Below the pieces are notes generated by a model that worked only from the letters and a program-made list of their open reading frames with translations, was not told where the DNA came from and made no database searches. Positions 7,983 through 16,868 of a stretch of 64,000 bases of DNA are shown here, in pieces. Source of the DNA: CAVSRC01 sp963743015 (lineage in GTDB: Bacteria > Pseudomonadota > Alphaproteobacteria > Rhizobiales > Kaistiaceae). The stretch lies in contig CAVUOD010000031.1 in the NCBI GenBank assembly GCA_963743015.1, forward strand, positions 62,001 through 126,000, read 5' to 3'. Made by a program: the position numbers and the translations under genes. Position 1 is the first letter of the stretch. The number at the start of each line of letters is the position of its first letter.

Positions 7983-9282
7983 TCAAGGCCTCACCTGACC
8001 GGAGCCGCGAACGCGGTATTTGAAGCTGGTGAGCTGCTCGACGCCGACCGGCCCGCGGGCATGCATGCGGCCGGTGGCGATGCCGATCTCGGCGCCCATG
8101 CCGAACTCGCCGCCATCGGCGAACTGGGTCGAGGCGTTGTGCAGCACGATCGCCGAAATCGACTTCCGCCATGAAGCGGTCGGCGGCAGCCTGGTCATCG
8201 GTGACGATGAGGTCGGTGTGGTGCGAACCGTAGCGCTCGATATGGTCGATCGCCGCGTCGAGCCCGTCGACCACCTTCACCGAAATCACCGCGTCGAGAT
8301 ATTCGGTAGTCCAGTCGGCTTCGGCGGCGGGGGTTACGCCAGCGACCGCGGCTTGCGTCGCGGCATCGCCGCGGATGGCGCAACCGGCTTTTTGCAGCGC
8401 CTCGACCAGCGGCTTCAGGTGGGTGGCGGCGACCGCCCTGTCGACCAGCAGGGTCTCGGCGGCACCGCAAATGCTCACCCGGCGCATCTTGGCGTTGACC
8501 AGCAGTTTCTCGGCCATGGCGAGATCGGCCCTGGCGTGGACATAGACGTGGACGATGCCCTCCAGATGGGCGAAGACCGGCACGCGCGCTTCCTTCTGCA
8601 CGCGGGCGACCAGGCCCTTGCCGCCGCGCGGCACGATCACGTCGAGATTGCCGTCGAGCCCGGCGAGCATCGCGCCGACGGCGGCACGGTCGCGGGTGGG
8701 GACGATCTGGATCGCCTCGGCCGGCAGGCCCGCCTGGCGCAAGCCCGCGACGAGGCAGCGATGGATGGCGGTCGAGGAGCGGAACGAATCCGAGCCGCCA
8801 CGCAGGATCGCGGCATTGCCGGCCTTGAGGCAGAGCGCCCCGGCATCGGCGGTGACGTTGGGGCGGCTCTCGAAGATGATGCCGATGACGCCGAGCGGCG
8901 TGCGCACGCGCTCGATGTGGAGCCCGTTCGGGCGATCCCATTCGGCGGTGACGCTGCCGACCGGATCGGCGAGGGCGGCGATCGCCTCCAGCCCCTTGGC
9001 CATGGCTTCGATGCGCGCCTCGGTAAGCGTCAGCCGGTCAATGAAGGCGGCGCTGCCGCCGGCCTCTCTCATGTCGGCGACGTCCTTGGCGTTCTCGGCA
9101 AGGATCGTCGCGGCGTTCTCACGCAGCGACGCGGCGGCGGCGGTGAGCGCCCGGTTCTTGGCTTCGGTCGAGGCGAGCGCCAGGGCGCGCTGGGCGCGGC
9201 GGGCGGCACGGCCGATCTTCCCCATGGTCTCGGCGACGCCGGTCTCGGTTGCCGGCGTCTCGGCGATTTCCGCTATGCTCAT
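7983..9282 (-). CDS. proA: Gamma-glutamyl phosphate reductase, interrupted by one frameshift
   Basis: Second step of proline synthesis: reduces gamma-glutamyl phosphate to glutamate semialdehyde. The first frame runs from MSIAEIAETP through the catalytic region VNAKMRRVSICGAAETLLVD (active-site Cys) to FMAEVD. The rest, SAIVLHNASTQFADGGEFGM to FKYRVRGSGQVRP, lies in another frame. Removing one A from the AAA run at 8156-8158 joins them into a normal-length ProA. Because proline synthesis is usually needed and nearby genes show the same kind of break, a sequence error is the likeliest cause. Its partner proB lies 7.6 kb away, an unusual separation. Confidence 0.9.
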
Positions 9283-9376
9283 GACACCAAATCCAGATTT
9301 GCCGCGGCCATTGTAGCCGGGCGGCGCGTGTTTGGCACGGGGGGCACGGGGGCGCAACCCGCAAGCGGTCGCGGTT

Positions 9377-10523
9377 CTAGGAACGCGGGGCCGGACCGTT
9401 CAGTTCCTCGCCGAGGGCGGCGGCGAAGGCTTTCGCCTTGCCGTGCCAGGTGGCCGCCGTCACCACGGTCAGGTGGAAACGGTTGCGATAGGCGGCTGCG
9501 ATGAGCATCAGCGGCACCGGCACGATCGGGACCGTGAGGCACCAGAGTCTCCGCAATTCTGCGGCCGGCGAAAGAGAGCGGCCGGCGGCCGAAAGGCACC
9601 AGGGTCAGGATCCCGTCCCAGCGCGTCGCCATCCTGGCCGTCAGCCAACGGACCAGCCTTGCGGGGAAGACCGAGGCGAGGTTCTGCCCTGCCTGCATGT
9701 ACCAGCGCTGGCGCGCCAGCATACCGATCAGCGCACTCACCGGCAGTTGTCTCTGCGGAGGGTCGTCGGCTGCCGCCGATTCGACCTCGATGGCGGTGAT
9801 GGCGTTGGCCTCGCTCGCTTGCCGTCGCCCGATCATGGTGACGGCGGCACAGCGGCGATTGAGGCGGCGATCCTTGACGACCTCGGCCACGGCGCGGGTG
9901 ATCGCCCGGGTGAGCCGTCGGGTCGGTCGGGTGGCATCGGCATCATTGTCCGTCCGGTCGCCGTGGACTTCGGTGGTGAGAACAGCCACGTCCGGCACGC
10001 TCACGCGCGGATCGCGCGGCGCTCGGAGGAACGCGTCCAGCGACAGCCGCGGCAGCCGCTCCGCCAGGGCGGCGAATTCGTCTGCGCGTCGCTCGTATTG
10101 ACGCGCCGCCGAGAGAAGGTTCACGAAGCGCACGCCGTCGGCGATGGCGTGATCGAAATGCGCGACGACCCGGCACGGGCCGTTGCCCTCGCCGTCCGCC
10201 GGATTGACCAGGACGACCTGCCACGGCGGAATGTCCGGGTCGAGAGTGCCGGTCAGCGTCGCGACGAGCAGCGTCTCGCGGGAGGCGTCGCCGGCATCGA
10301 CGGCGACGACGTGGCGCAGCGGATCGACGGGCGTCTGCTGGGCGCGATACCAGGGACCATATTCGCGGAAGACCATGCCGAAGCGCGGCCATGCATCGAC
10401 CCAGGCCATGACCTGAGCCAGGGCAGCGGCCGACGAAACGGGCTCGTCGAGGTCGAGCAGCGCGATGTTGCGACTCGGCCCGAGGGCGATCAGGACACGT
10501 TCGATCGGGGTGACGAGGCGCAT
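9377..10523 (-). CDS. WS/DGAT-like acyltransferase, interrupted by one frameshift
   Basis: Resembles the wax ester synthase / diacylglycerol acyltransferase family, which transfers acyl groups from acyl-CoA to alcohols or diacylglycerol. The active-site motif HHxxxDG appears as DHAIADG within VVAHFDHAIADGVRF: the first His is Asp but the catalytic second His is present. The N-terminus reads MRLVTPIERVLIALGPSRN, and LVWPM just before the ATG is non-coding. The C-terminal part VPVPLMLIAAAYRNRFHLTV, typical of the family end, lies in a second frame; a one-base change near 9535-9543 restores it. Enzyme activity and substrate are not established. Confidence 0.6.
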
Positions 10524-10608
10524 GGGCCAGACTAGCGTATCGGCCGGCGGCGCGGAGAATCCAGAAATCCGCCGTCCGTTCCCGCGATCGGTCGCATCCG
10601 TCCGGCTC

Positions 10609-12135
10609 CTATCCTGCGCTGGTCCCGGCCTTCTCCGGATCGGCCGCCGGCCGCCTGTACCGGCGATAGAGATAGAGGCCGAGCGGCACGAACCAGACCA
10701 GCAGCGTGACGGCACCCAGCGTGCCGGCGATCGGCCGCTGGAAAAGGGCGAGAACGTTGCCGTCCGACTTGATCATCGAGGTGATGAAGTTCTGCTCCAG
10801 CATGGGGCCGAGCACGATGCCCAGGATGGTCGGCGCGATCGGGAATCCGTTCTCTTCCATGACGTAGGCGACGAAGCCCAGGACCAGCATGATCACCACG
10901 CCGAAGGCGGTGTTGTTGATGGCGAAGGAGCCGACGATGCAGAACATCATGATGATCGGCATCAGCACGCGCTTGGGCACCCGGAGGATCTGGCGCGACA
11001 TGCGGATGGCCATGAAACCCAGCGGCACCATCAGGATATTGGCGAGGAAGAAGGACAGGAACACCGCGTAGACGAGCTGCGGCGAATGGATGAACACGGT
11101 CGGTCCCGGGTTCATGCCCTTCATGTAGAGGACGCCGATGACGATGGCGGTGATCGAATCGCCCGGAATGCCGAACACCATGGCCGGCACCCAGGTGCCG
11201 CCGAGCGCGGCGTTGTTGGCCGAGCTGGCATCGACGATGCCTTCGATATGGCCGGTGCCGAATTTCTCGGGTTCCTTCGAGAAATTCTTGCTGGTGGCAT
11301 AGGCGACCCAGGCAGCGATATCGCCGCCGGCACCGGGCAGGATGCCGATCAGCGTGCCCAGGATGCTCGAGCGCAGGAAGTTGACCTTGTACTTCAACAG
11401 GGTCTCGCCGATGCCGGCGAACAGATTGCCGAAACGGCGTTGCGCGATCTGCGGCTGCGGCTTGGTCTCGGTGGTGTAGCGCAGGATCTCGGAGATGGCG
11501 AACATGCCGATCATCGCCGGAATGAAGCTGACGCCACCCATCAGCTCGGTGATGCCGAAGGTGTAGCGCGGATAGCCGGCGATGATGCCGAGGCCGACGG
11601 TGGAGATGAACAGGCCGAGGAACAGGGAGACGATCCCCTTGACCGGGGCGTTGGAGGAAATGATCACCGCGCAGGTGAGGCCGAGGCAGGCCAGCCAGAA
11701 GAATTCGTCGGTCGAGAAGTTGAGGGCGAATTCCGCCAGCGCCGGGGCCGAGGTGGACAGCACCGCGGAGCCGAACAGGCCGCCCAATGCCGAACAGATG
11801 AGGCCGGTGCCAAGTGCCCGCTCGGCCTGGCCCTTGCGGGTCAGCGCGAAGGCTTCGTCGACATAGGCCGCCGAGGCGGGCGTCCCGGGGATGCGCAGCA
11901 GCGCGCCCGGGATATCGCCGGCGAAGATGGCCATGGCGGCGCAGGTGGCGATGGCCGCGATGGCCGGTATCGGGTCCATGAAGAAGGTGACCGGGACCAG
12001 CAGCGCCGTCGCCATGGTCGCCGTCAGGCCGGGAACCGAGCCGACGAACAGGCCAAAAGCCGCAGCCGACAGGATGACCGCCAGAACGTGGAGCTGGAAG
12101 ACCAGCTGGAAGGCTTCGAGGACGTGTTCAAGCAC
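10609..12135 (-). CDS. tctA: Tripartite tricarboxylate transporter, large permease TctA
   Basis: The large membrane subunit (508 residues, about 11-12 helices) of a TTT secondary transporter that works with a periplasmic binding protein. Family landmarks are SVPGLTATMATALLVPVTF near the N-terminus, GIPGTPASAA-like (here LLRIPGTPASAAYVDEAF), GILPGAGGDIAAWVAYATSK and VFGIPGDSITAIVIGVL, the paired Gly/Pro-rich re-entrant loops. The start is GTG, six bases after the tctB stop. Substrate is unknown; the group includes citrate, tartrate and other carboxylates. Confidence 0.92.
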   Translation of the reverse strand: MLEHVLEAFQLVFQLHVLAVILSAAAFGLFVGSVPGLTATMATALLVPVTFFMDPIPAIAAIATCAAMAIFAGDIPGALLRIPGTPASAAYVDEAFALTRKGQAERALGTGLICSALGGLFGSAVLSTSAPALAEFALNFSTDEFFWLACLGLTCAVIISSNAPVKGIVSLFLGLFISTVGLGIIAGYPRYTFGITELMGGVSFIPAMIGMFAISEILRYTTETKPQPQIAQRRFGNLFAGIGETLLKYKVNFLRSSILGTLIGILPGAGGDIAAWVAYATSKNFSKEPEKFGTGHIEGIVDASSANNAALGGTWVPAMVFGIPGDSITAIVIGVLYMKGMNPGPTVFIHSPQLVYAVFLSFFLANILMVPLGFMAIRMSRQILRVPKRVLMPIIMMFCIVGSFAINNTAFGVVIMLVLGFVAYVMEENGFPIAPTILGIVLGPMLEQNFITSMIKSDGNVLALFQRPIAGTLGAVTLLVWFVPLGLYLYRRYRRPAADPEKAGTSAG

Positions 12136-12141
12136 GATCGG

Positions 12142-12618
12142 TCACCATTCCACTGGCTGCAGGATACCCCAAGGCAGGGGCACGAGCAGAAGCTTGTAGA
12201 ACACCGTGTGGATGAGCAGGGTCGCCGCCAGGCCGATGCCGACGGCGGTCACCCAGCGGCTGCCGAAGCGCATCATCAGGCCGGTGAGGATCAGGAAGGA
12301 TACGGGAATGAAACCGACGCTGTCGGTGAACAGGATGTAGGCGATGAGAGCCAGAAAGATGAGGAAGAAGTTGACGACATGGCCGGGCAGGCGGGCCCAC
12401 TCGCCAAGCTGGGCGAGCGGAACGGTCCTTTGCTTGACCAGGCCCTGGACGAGCAGGACCGTCCCGCAACCGGCCAGCACGGTGCCGATGATCGTGGGGA
12501 AGAAGGCCGGGCCAAATTCCTGGCCCGGCAAGGCTGGGAACGTCAGGTAGGCATAAAGGGCAACTGCCGCCCCGAAAACCAGGATGACGAACCCCAACAC
12601 CGCGTCATTGAAGCGCAT
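12142..12618 (-). CDS. tctB: Tripartite tricarboxylate transporter, small permease TctB
   Basis: A 158-residue protein with four hydrophobic helices, the size and topology of TctB (DUF1468). The N-terminus MRFNDAVLGFVILVFGAAVA and the block LPGQEFGPAFFPTIIGTVLA are typical. It lies between the binding protein and the large permease in the order tctC-tctB-tctA and would form the membrane complex with TctA. Confidence 0.88.
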   Translation of the reverse strand: MRFNDAVLGFVILVFGAAVALYAYLTFPALPGQEFGPAFFPTIIGTVLAGCGTVLLVQGLVKQRTVPLAQLGEWARLPGHVVNFFLIFLALIAYILFTDSVGFIPVSFLILTGLMMRFGSRWVTAVGIGLAATLLIHTVFYKLLLVPLPWGILQPVEW

Positions 12619-12649
12619 GACGATGGCTCGCGGTGACGATCAGGCGCAG

Positions 12650-13624
12650 CTACTTGATGACCCCGGCTTCCTTCATGACCTTGCCCAGCGAGGCATCATT
12701 GCTCTCCAGGAAGGCCTGGAATTCCTGCGGATCCATGTAAACCCGGCCGAAGCCGCGCTTGTCGAGGACCTCGGTGAACGCCGGATTCTGGGTCAGCTTC
12801 TGGAATGCCGGAACCAGCACGTCGACGACCTCCTTGGGCAGACCCTTGGGGCCGGCGAAGCCGCGCCAGGTGGTCAGCGACCAGTCGATGCCCTGTTCCT
12901 TGAGGGTCGGCAGGTCCGGATAGTTGGGGCTGCGCTTGTCGGCCATCAGCGCGATCGCCTTGACCTTGCCGGCGTCGATCACGGACTGGGCCTCGACGCG
13001 GCTGCAGGTAACGACATCGACGCCACCGGCCATCAGTTCCTTGAGCGAGGGCGCCGCCCCTTCCATGGGCACCCACGGAATGTCGCTGGCCTTGAGGCCG
13101 GCCGCCGTCAGCATGCCATCCAGCGCCAGTTGCCAGATGCCGCCCTGGCCGGTGCCCGATCCCTTGAGCTTGCCGGGTTCGGCCTTGGCCGCGGCGATCA
13201 GCTCGGGGGCTGTGTTGTAGGGCGCATCGGCCCGCACCTGCACACCGGCCGGATCCTGATTGTAGAGGCCGATCGGCGTATAGGAGCCGGCGCCGGTCAG
13301 GTCGGTCAGGCCGAGCCAATGCAGCATGTTGATCTCGACGGTGATGATGCCGAGCGTGTAGCCGTCGGGCTTGGCCGAGGCGATGGCCGCATGGCCGACG
13401 ACGCCCTGGCCGCCGGTGCGGTTGACCACATTGACCGGCTGGCCCAACTCCTGCTGGAGCACGGCCGCGATCGCCCGGCCGGTGGCGTCGGTGCCGCCGC
13501 CTGCGCTCCACGGGATGATCAGGGTGATCGGTCGGTCAGGATATTTCGCGAGGGCCGACGTCGCGAGGACGCCCAATGCCACCGCGCCGAGCGCGAGAGT
13601 TCTGAGAATCGATGATGGACGCAT
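12650..13624 (-). CDS. tctC: Tripartite tricarboxylate transporter substrate-binding protein (Bug family)
   Basis: A periplasmic binding protein with a clear signal peptide (RTLALGAVALGVLATSALA, cleavage before KYPDRP). The mature N-terminus YPDRPITLIIPWSAGGGTDA is the Bug-family signature, and the second domain has the usual DVVTCSRVEAQSVIDAGKVK segment. The ATG chosen begins MRPSSIL; another Met four codons upstream lacks support. It is the first gene of the tct operon. A palindrome about 140 bases upstream may be its operator. Ligand unknown, probably a carboxylate. Confidence 0.9.
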   Translation of the reverse strand: MRPSSILRTLALGAVALGVLATSALAKYPDRPITLIIPWSAGGGTDATGRAIAAVLQQELGQPVNVVNRTGGQGVVGHAAIASAKPDGYTLGIITVEINMLHWLGLTDLTGAGSYTPIGLYNQDPAGVQVRADAPYNTAPELIAAAKAEPGKLKGSGTGQGGIWQLALDGMLTAAGLKASDIPWVPMEGAAPSLKELMAGGVDVVTCSRVEAQSVIDAGKVKAIALMADKRSPNYPDLPTLKEQGIDWSLTTWRGFAGPKGLPKEVVDVLVPAFQKLTQNPAFTEVLDKRGFGRVYMDPQEFQAFLESNDASLGKVMKEAGVIK

Positions 13625-13766
13625 GTGTCTCCCCATTCATGTGAAATTCGTTGGTTGCGACGGCGACGACGATGGCGTGTTCCTGCGTCTTCTGTGTTGA
13701 TTCCTCGTCGCGGTCGATGCGCCCTCCAGACCCGGAATGCGATCAGGATCCGGGCGCGCAACAAAA

Positions 13767-13778
13767 CTAGTATACTAG
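13767..13778. promoter_or_regulatory. Palindrome CTAGTATACTAG upstream of tctC
   Basis: A perfect 12-base palindrome in an AT-rich patch (ACAAAACTAGTATACTAGATAA) of an otherwise GC-rich 320-base gap between tctC and the next gene. Palindromes with TATAC cores are typical operators of GntR/FCD-type regulators, but no such regulator is in this window, so the reader is unknown. The rest of the gap shows no gene. Confidence 0.4.
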
Positions 13779-13945
13779 ATAATTAGCGGCGATGTGGAAT
13801 TCTGTGGCGGGGGATCGGGGATTTCCCCCGCGGCACAGTGGCCGGGGGCGGAGCCCGCGGCCATGGGTCCGACAGGCGGCCAGGGGCCGGAAGCGAGGGC
13901 GTTGCCGGGGAGGCACGATTCCCCCGGCAACGGCCCGGTCGGCGG

Positions 13946-14903
13946 TTAGGCGAAACGCTCGCCGACCATTTCCTCGGACTTGGCCCACAGAGCCTTGGCG
14001 CGCTCGGGGTCGAGAGCATAGGCGCGGACGCCGGTGCGCACCGCCGGATCCGCCGTCAATTCCGCCACATGGCAGTCTTCGCAGTATTTGCCGCCGACCA
14101 GATCGGCTGCCGCAACGATGCCGGCCCACACCGAGGTCGCGGCGCCCTGGGGGATTGTCTTGTAGGTGAAGAGCGGCTGACCGGGCCTCGGCCTGATTGA
14201 GGCGGTCATGGCCTCGGCGATCTCCGGGGTCATGTGCCGACCAAGTTCGGTCTGGATGGCACCGGGATGGACGGCGGTGGCCCGGGTTCCGTCGGCCTTG
14301 TGGCGGCGGTCGAATTCGACGGCAAAGAGAATGTTAGCCGTCTTCGAGCGGCCATAGCCGACGATCGGGTCGTAAGGCGTGCGCTCGAAGTTGGGATCGT
14401 CCAGGTCGACATCCGAGAAGCGATGCCCTGCCGACGACAGGTTCACCAGTCGCGATCCCGGCTTCATCAGGCCGGCGATGCGGTTGACGAAGACGAAGTG
14501 GCCGAGATGGTTGGTGCCGAACTGGGTCTCGAAGCCGTCGGCGGTCGTGCCCTTGGGCGGCATCATGACGCCGGCATTGGCGATGATCACGTCGAAGGGC
14601 TCGGCCTTGGCGACCAGCAGCGTCGGCAGCGGCGCGGACGCTGGCGAGCGAAGCAAGGTCGAGTTCGACCAGCTCGAAGCCGCCCTTGGTCTTCGCCAAT
14701 TCGCTCACCACTTCCGTGGCGCGGCGCGCCTTGGCGAGATCGCGGGCGGCGCCGACGACATGGGCGCCGTGGGCGACCAGCGCCCGCGCCGTCTCGACGC
14801 CGATGCCGGCCGAGACGCCGGTGACGAGGATGCGCTTGCCGGTAAGGTCGATGCCGTCCAGCACTTCGTCGGTGGTGGATTCGAAGCCGAATGTCTTGCT
14901 CAT
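13946..14903 (-). CDS. Short-chain dehydrogenase/reductase, interrupted by one frameshift
   Basis: An SDR of the retinol-dehydrogenase-like size class (about 318 residues when joined). The N-terminal NAD(P) motif is TGVSAGIGVETARALVAHGA, followed by DLASLASVRAAADA in the first frame. The second frame carries PFDVIIANAGVMMPPKGTTA, the catalytic YGRSKTANILFAVEF (Tyr and Lys present) and a long C-terminus with a CEDC pair. One missing base near 14619-14623 accounts for the break. The substrate cannot be deduced. It is preceded on the same strand by a truncated second SDR and diverges from a TetR regulator. Confidence 0.75.
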
Positions 14904-14930
14904 GGGATTGTCCTTGTTGAATGCGAACGA

Positions 14931-15164
14931 TCAGGCGGCGATCGTGCCCTGGGCTTCCAGCGCCACGTCGTTCCATGCCTCCCAGTTGGCGAGGCGCTCG
15001 GCATATTCGCGCTTCACCATGGGCAGGGCGTCGAGCGAGGCGATCGTGCGGGAGGCGGCTGCGACATGATCGGCGCGGGCCAGCGCCGCTTCGGTCCAGA
15101 CACGACCGAAGCCTTTCGAGGCGCCGGTGATGAACCAGACCCTGCGAGAGGGGGATGGGGACAT
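14931..15164 (-). pseudogene. Internally deleted short-chain dehydrogenase remnant
   Basis: A 77-codon reading frame that begins as an SDR (SRRVWFITGASKGFGRVWTE, the glycine-rich cofactor motif, then AASRTIASLD) and passes straight into what looks like the C-terminal tail of such a protein (KREYAERLANWEAWNDVALE). The roughly 200 residues in between, with the catalytic Tyr-x3-Lys, are missing, so it cannot be an active enzyme. The deletion keeps the reading frame. It lies head-to-head with the TetR gene, in the place where a regulated target would be. Confidence 0.6.
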
Positions 15165-15196
15165 GGAATCGGTCCTTGGAGAAGCTATATAAGGGG

Positions 15197-15238
15197 AAAC
15201 GGAGGAAGCTCCGGTTTCATATACGGAGGGTCCTCCGT
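15197..15238. promoter_or_regulatory. Two inverted repeats between SDR remnant and TetR gene
   Basis: Two related sites face each other in the divergent promoter: AAACGGAGGAAGCTCCGGTTT (near-palindrome, one extra base) and ACGGAGG-GT-CCTCCGT (perfect 7-bp arms), 5 bases apart. Both share a CGGAG core. This placement is typical of TetR operators that control the regulator and its divergent target. Confidence 0.6.
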
Positions 15239-15255
15239 TTTTCAAGAGGCGTGCC

Positions 15256-15837
15256 GTGCCCAAATCTGAAGAATCACGTCGCCCGCGTGCCGATGCGCGC
15301 CGTAATCGCGAGCGCCTTCTGGCTACGGCCTTGAAATTGTTCACGTCTTCAAAGGGCGATGTGACCCTGTCGGCGGTCGCGGAAGGCGCCGGGGTGGGGA
15401 TCGGTACGCTCTACCGGCATTTCCCGACCCGCGAAGCGCTGGTCGAGGCGGTCTATCGCAATGAGGTGCAGCGGCTCAGCGATGCGGCGCCGGCGCTGCT
15501 TGAGGCGATGCCGGCGGACCAGGCACTGGAGCAATGGTTGACCCGCTATGCCGGCCTGATCGCGACCAAGCGCGGGCTCATGGACGTCGTCCGTTCGATC
15601 TTCGAGCCCGGTGCGGATGCCCCCGCCTTTTCGCGCGAGCGCATGAAGAGCGCCGTCACGCTGCTGCTCGATGCGGCGGCCGGGACCGGCAAGGTGCGCG
15701 GCGATCTCGATCCGGCCGACGTGCTGCTGGCGGTGGCGGCGAGTACATGGACGGTTGCCGGAGACGGCAACTGGGAGGAGCGCGTCCGCCCGGTGCTGCG
15801 CATCATCATGGACGGCCTGCGCTACAGGCCCGGCTGA
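15256..15837 (+). CDS. TetR/AcrR family transcriptional regulator
   Basis: 193 residues with an N-terminal helix-turn-helix: NRERLLATALKLFTSSKGDV, then VAEGAGVGIGTLYRHFPTRE and ALVEAVYRNEV, the usual TetR_N pattern. The C-terminal ligand domain is of the SbtR-like type. The start is a GTG (GTG-CCC-AAA). Two inverted repeats just upstream are the likely operators. Because the facing SDR is reduced to a remnant, the intact SDR further on may now be the regulated target. Confidence 0.85.
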   Translation: MPKSEESRRPRADARRNRERLLATALKLFTSSKGDVTLSAVAEGAGVGIGTLYRHFPTREALVEAVYRNEVQRLSDAAPALLEAMPADQALEQWLTRYAGLIATKRGLMDVVRSIFEPGADAPAFSRERMKSAVTLLLDAAAGTGKVRGDLDPADVLLAVAASTWTVAGDGNWEERVRPVLRIIMDGLRYRPG

Positions 15838-15910
15838 TCCGCGCGGATTCCGCTGGACTTGGCCGAGCCGCCGCGCGATGACCGCTGGCCCATCCTGAGT
15901 GCCTCTCGCC

Positions 15911-16840
15911 ATGCCTTCTCCCGCCGGCCCTTTCCAGTCCATCGACGACAGACAGAACATCCCGGCCGGCATCGGTCTGATGCTGGCCGGCTTCGTGCTG
16001 TTCTCGGCCAATGACGCGCTCGCCAAATGGATGGCGGGGATCTACGCGCCCGGTCAGATCCTGCTGGTGCGCAGCATCGCTTCGACGTTGGTGATCAGCC
16101 CGTTCGTCCTGCGCGCCGGCATCCGCTCGATCCTGACGGTCGAGCAGCCGTGGCTGCATGTCCTCAGGGTGGTCTTCGCCACGGCCGAGGTGCTCCTGTT
16201 CTATTGGGCGGTGTCGGGCCTGGCGCTCGCAGCCACCATTACCTATTACCTCGCCGGCCCGATCTATGTGACGGTCCTGGCGGCGTTCTTCCTCAACGAG
16301 CGGATCGGCTGGCGGCGCTGGTCGGCGGTGGCCGTCGGCTTCGTCGGCGTGCTGATTGCGCTCAAGCCGTCGTCGGGCGTGTTCAACTATCATGCCCTCA
16401 TCGCGTTCAGCGGCAGCGTGATGTATGCGCTGTTCCTGGTCGTCACCCGACGGCTGCGGGAGACGCCCGACCTGACGCTCGCCGCCTGGCAGATGATGGG
16501 TACGCTGATCGCCGGGGCCGTGCTGGCGCCGTTCGACTGGCGGCCATTCGCACACGCCCACGATATCCCGATGCTGGCCATGCTGGGCGTGACCGCGCTG
16601 GTGGCGATCGTCGCCGTGAACCGCTCGCTGCGCTTGGCGCCGGCCTCGGTGGTGGTGCCCTATCAGTACACGATGATCGTGTGGGCGGCGCTGTTCGGCT
16701 ATTTCGTCTTCCGCGAAGTGCCAAGCTGGAACGTGCTTGCCGGCGCGGCAATCATCGTGGCGGCCGGCCTCTACATCTTCTTCCGCGAGCAGATCGTGGC
16801 CAAGCCGGCTGTGCCGCAGGTCTCGCCCGGCCCGCAATAG
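15911..16840 (+). CDS. DMT superfamily (EamA) transporter
   Basis: About 309 residues with ten hydrophobic segments and two EamA repeats, the typical drug/metabolite transporter layout. The first repeat starts GIGLMLAGFVLFSANDALAK and the second VMYALFLVVTRRLRETPD. C-terminal ASVVVPYQYTMIVWAALFGY is a common family stretch. I used the ATG at MPSPAGP; a GTG four codons earlier is less likely. Substrate unknown; relatives export amino acids or other metabolites. It ends facing proB. Confidence 0.85.
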   Translation: MPSPAGPFQSIDDRQNIPAGIGLMLAGFVLFSANDALAKWMAGIYAPGQILLVRSIASTLVISPFVLRAGIRSILTVEQPWLHVLRVVFATAEVLLFYWAVSGLALAATITYYLAGPIYVTVLAAFFLNERIGWRRWSAVAVGFVGVLIALKPSSGVFNYHALIAFSGSVMYALFLVVTRRLRETPDLTLAAWQMMGTLIAGAVLAPFDWRPFAHAHDIPMLAMLGVTALVAIVAVNRSLRLAPASVVVPYQYTMIVWAALFGYFVFREVPSWNVLAGAAIIVAAGLYIFFREQIVAKPAVPQVSPGPQ

Positions 16841-16868
16841 GCGCCGGACCCGCGGCGAGCCTGTCGGT

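Noticed and set aside
8150..8165. Programmed ribosomal frameshift in proA (and similar breaks elsewhere)
   Set aside because: No slippery heptamer with a downstream structure was seen, and the same one-base type of break occurs in many unrelated genes of the window.
10465..12636. Plus-strand frame of 723 codons opposite tctA and tctB
   Set aside because: Composition is highly charged and repetitive (His/Asp/Arg/Gly), as expected from the complement of membrane-protein codons.
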